NCBI GenBank assembly: GCA_026770025.1
Contig: JAMXDE010000008.1
Coordinates: forward strand, 620,001-684,000
DNA length: 64,000 nucleotides
From: Craspedostauros australis
Lineage: Eukaryota; Bacillariophyta; Bacillariophyceae; Mastogloiales; Achnanthaceae
Direction of reading: 5' to 3'
Shown: positions 61,211-64,000 of the stretch, piece after piece
Numbering within the stretch: the stretch's first letter is position 1
Layout: each line of letters starts with the position of its first letter
The notes under the pieces: generated by a model
Databases searched by the model: none
Told to the model about the DNA's origin: nothing
What the model saw: only the letters and a program-made list of their open reading frames with translations
Translations under genes and position numbers: made by a program

Positions 61211-63731
61211 CTACATGGTGCCCACTAGAGCCGTGCGCTGCTTGTGAAGTGCTTCCAATGTCTTGTGATACTTCTCAGCGCCAACCAATTCCGAGACGGT
61301 ATGATTCTCATAGTTGCCATACCCATCAGAGCGGCGTTCCTGTCGTGTTTCCCACCGCTCGTGCTTCTTGATGAGGTTCGTGCAGTCCTCAATCTCCTTG
61401 TCGAGATTGGCGATCACGTCTTGGAGCATGGCCTCGTGAGATCGGCGGTCGGCAGTGTTGGAGATTCGTGCACAAGCTTGCCCGAATCGCAGCGCGGAAA
61501 TCGTTTCCGGTGCGTGCGCTTCCTCCTGGGAGGCGCAGACGACGACGTTAGTCTTGGAATTGCCACCAAGGCCAGGCGAGAGGAGCATCGTGAGTTTGGA
61601 GTTTTTGTAAGGGATGAAGGCCTCCTCTGGATCCTCCGATCTCGATGCCTTCGCCAAGTACTTGACGCATTCCTTCAGTGCCAACAGACCAAGATTGATC
61701 TGCACGGCTTCATCCGTGCGCTGGCGTCTGGTCGCAGCATCAGCGTTGACTTTCTTGTCATTGGCCTGACTCTTCTTCAACTGCTCGGAACCGCCCAGAT
61801 CCACGAGGAAGAGCTTGCTCTTGACGCGTTTGCCGGTGTTGCGACAGGTTTGAGCGAGGTTGAGAATGACGATGGAATGAGCACGGGATGATCGCTCGTT
61901 CATGGCAGTGGCAGCCACTCGCTTTTGCTCCTGGCCGATCTTGAGCAGGCGCATGGCTTCTGCGAAGGATGGGACGGGGAGTTCCGTGGATCCATCAAGC
62001 ACGTATCGTTGGGCAGCCACACGGCTTTGGCCACAAACTCTGTTCTTGTGCAACAAATCGCTGACGTTGTTTCCGTAAACCTCGACGTAGGACATTGTGA
62101 GACAGGACTTGATGGGGTTGTTCAAGTTGGACTCGGACTTGCGGTACTCGATGGCCTCGAAGACCTCTTGGCATGTGCGAGGAATGATGCCCCACATGTA
62201 GTCACATGTGCCGGTGTCGTCAGTGGGTGACGAAGGGTCGACGGAGAAGCTGCAGTCCTCATGTCCGAACATGGTGTACGTCTTGCCGGAACCGGTTTGA
62301 CCGTACACAAGACAGGTGCTGTTGTACCCGCAGAGGAAGTCGCTCACGATTCCATGTGCGATGCGATCGTACGTCACCGATTGCGAGCAGGTGTCGCGCA
62401 GAACGCCGTCGAAGGAAAGCTCGCGCAGTCCCTTGGTGCTGTCTGCAATCACGACGCGTCCGTTCTTATCGTCCACTTGAGTAATGCCGCTTGCCAGCGA
62501 CGGGAGGTCCATCGGGGAGTCCTTGTTCTCCTTTTCGCCTTGCGCGTCTTGGCTGCTCTCGCCCGATGCTCCATCCTCATCCTCGTCATTGATCTTCTCC
62601 TCGCCATCGTCACCATGGTCGACATCGTCTTGGTCATTGTTGTTGTTCATGGAGATGAAGAACATGGTGTCTGGAACTTGCGTGGTGGACTTGGAATTCG
62701 TCTTCCGAAGGGCTCGCTCCTGCCAGCCGATGCCCCCGTGCTCGTGAAGCAGCTTCATGGCATCCTCGTTGGAATCGAGATTCTGGCTGAGGCGGATGAG
62801 GGCGAGTCGCTGGTGGAGCGGCAGCGTCAACTTCTTTGGGCTTCCGTTGGGATTGGCACCTGGAGCCTTGTAGAGCTCGGCGGACTTGGGCTTCAGCCTT
62901 GCACTGACGCGCACCTGGAATCTCTCCTTGGTAGGTGACGTGTCGATGGTGGTGCCATCTTCAGTCCTGGTTTGGTCCGCGGCGTCACTGCTGTTGACAG
63001 CATCGCTGGCCGCAACGACACCTGCGCGGTCCACCTTTGCCGGGATCCACAAATGGCGGCGTGAGGAGCGTTGCAGAAAGAGCTCGCGGTATGTGATGTC
63101 GTACAGCTTGTGATGCGGGGAGAAGTACACGCAGTACTCGGCATGCAGACGCTTCAACCTCCATTTGAAGGATGATTCGCTGTTCAGCAGGCCTGCGAAT
63201 GTCTTGCTGACAAACATGAATTCAAACCTTTCACTTTCGTCCAGGAAGGCGAGCACTTCGAAGAGCAGTGCCTGCGAGAGGAAGGTACGACGAGAGTGTT
63301 GAGCAGATGAATGAGCTTGAGTACGTTTTGGTACCACAGTGCGATCAGAACAACATCAGCGCATCATATAATAGCTCGTATTGCAGACGTGGATGTTGGG
63401 CCGCATCAGCAACATCAGCCAAGATCTTATCGACTGTGGATTGATGCCAGTGCGATGCTCACGCAATGCTCCACACCGCACGTTTCTGCAGATGCTCATC
63501 CCAACGTCTGGTCGACCCTTGCACCAATGCGCCTTGCACCAATGCGCCATTGAAGGCACCCATTTCCAATGCATGACACAGAACATGATTGATTCCAACA
63601 TTCGCAGAAGAGCATCAACAAGGCCCGAGCAATCAACATGCTCCGTGCATACTTACCTCCGTCTCGAGCACCGTGTTTGCCAAGACCATCCATGGCGCCA
63701 TCGCGGTGGTGTCTGCATGAGAAAGAGACAT
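61211..63731 (-). CDS. F-box/kinesin motor fusion protein, two exons
   Basis: Proposed exons are 63731-63657 and 63271-61211, with a 385-bp intron (GAG|GTAAGT donor; TTCCTCTCGCAG|GC acceptor), giving 711 aa. The ATG at 63731 is the first after an in-frame TAA. Exon 2 opens with an F-box-like helix set (LLFEVLAFLDESERFEFMFV). A kinesin motor follows, starting about residue 145 (FQVRVSARLKP). It has a ~100-residue acidic insert, the ATP P-loop YGQTGSGKTYTMFG, switch I NERSSRAHS and switch II LVDLGGSE (canonical is DLAGSE). The C-terminus is a short helical segment with no long coiled coil, so it is unlikely to be a classic two-headed walker. An F-box on a kinesin suggests linkage to SCF ubiquitin ligase, but that is inference. 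Stop TAG. Confidence 0.75.
63272..63656 (-). other. Spliceosomal intron of the F-box/kinesin gene
   Basis: 385 bp with consensus GTAAGT donor and a pyrimidine-rich CTCTCGCAG acceptor. Without it, the coding frame has no ATG. Confidence 0.75.
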
Positions 63732-64000
63732 CCTGTCCGGTTCTTGTTCCTTGAGGTTGATTTATGGATTGTTCTGTGGAAATGTGGTGCGATATCTCTG
63801 TGTCGTTGAGTTGTGTCACCAAGAGCGCGATCTGCAACTGCGGAGAAGAACAACCACAATCGCCACGACGACCGTGACAACAGGGTGAACAAATTCACAG
63901 CATCCTGCCTCGTTGGTTCCGTTTTCGACACGATGTTCCGCGAGGGTTGCGCACACATCTCCAACCAACACACTGCGACTGTCGTGCAAAGAGAAACCAT
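63732..64000. other. Window edge, no gene called
   Basis: Upstream of the kinesin ATG; probably its promoter or leader. The open minus-strand frame here has no recognisable content. Confidence 0.35.

Overview
This is a nuclear DNA window from a eukaryote. The evidence is an F-box/kinesin protein, a beta-thymosin-like repeat protein, a TLC-domain membrane protein with a clear GT-AG intron, an Mrs2/CorA-type Mg2+ channel with a possible mitochondrial presequence, a glutamate-carboxypeptidase-II-like peptidase and Golgi-type sulfotransferases. Genes are compact and mostly intronless; I could support only two introns. PT-repeat Cys-rich protein sequence, expanded sulfotransferases and FAD monooxygenases, and a secretory-type leader on CTP synthase fit a stramenopile (ochrophyte, possibly diatom-like). 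That assignment is inference. TAG, TAA and TGA all end ordinary genes here. I saw no rRNA, tRNA, CRISPR or bacterial operon structure.

Layout. 0-11 kb: a broken ankyrin-repeat fragment, a type II membrane sulfotransferase, the Mg2+ channel, two paralogous Q-rich proteins with a C-terminal zinc ribbon (4.4-5.6 and 9.2-10.6 kb, minus strand) and a secretory short-chain dehydrogenase. 10.6-13.9 kb is empty of recognisable genes. 13931-23526 is one large TA-flanked DNA transposon (element A, 9.6 kb) with 50-bp inverted repeats. It carries an 848-aa mariner-like transposase of the plant type (DD38/39D) and, on the other strand, a decayed gene for a PT-rich, Cys-repeat protein.

23.7-42.3 kb: a two-TM acidic protein, a second sulfotransferase, an F-box protein, a coiled-coil protein, a glyoxalase-like protein, the beta-thymosin-like protein, the M28 carboxypeptidase and the TLC protein. 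44227-50250 is a second, unrelated transposon (element B, 167-bp inverted repeats, TTAG duplication) encoding a roughly 1150-aa putative DDE transposase. Just after that gene's stop codon, element B is interrupted by element C, a 1.5-kb non-autonomous relative of element A. So B was present first and an A-family element jumped into it.

50.8-64 kb: CTP synthase with an N-terminal signal-like segment, then four tandem FAD-dependent monooxygenases (kynurenine-3-monooxygenase-like), then an F-box/kinesin fusion on the minus strand, whose first exon I place at 63657-63731.

The most unusual observations are element A and its cargo (including in-frame TGA codons exactly at conserved Cys positions), the A-into-B nesting, element B's unplaced transposase family, the duplicated Q-rich/zinc-ribbon family and the F-box/kinesin fusion.
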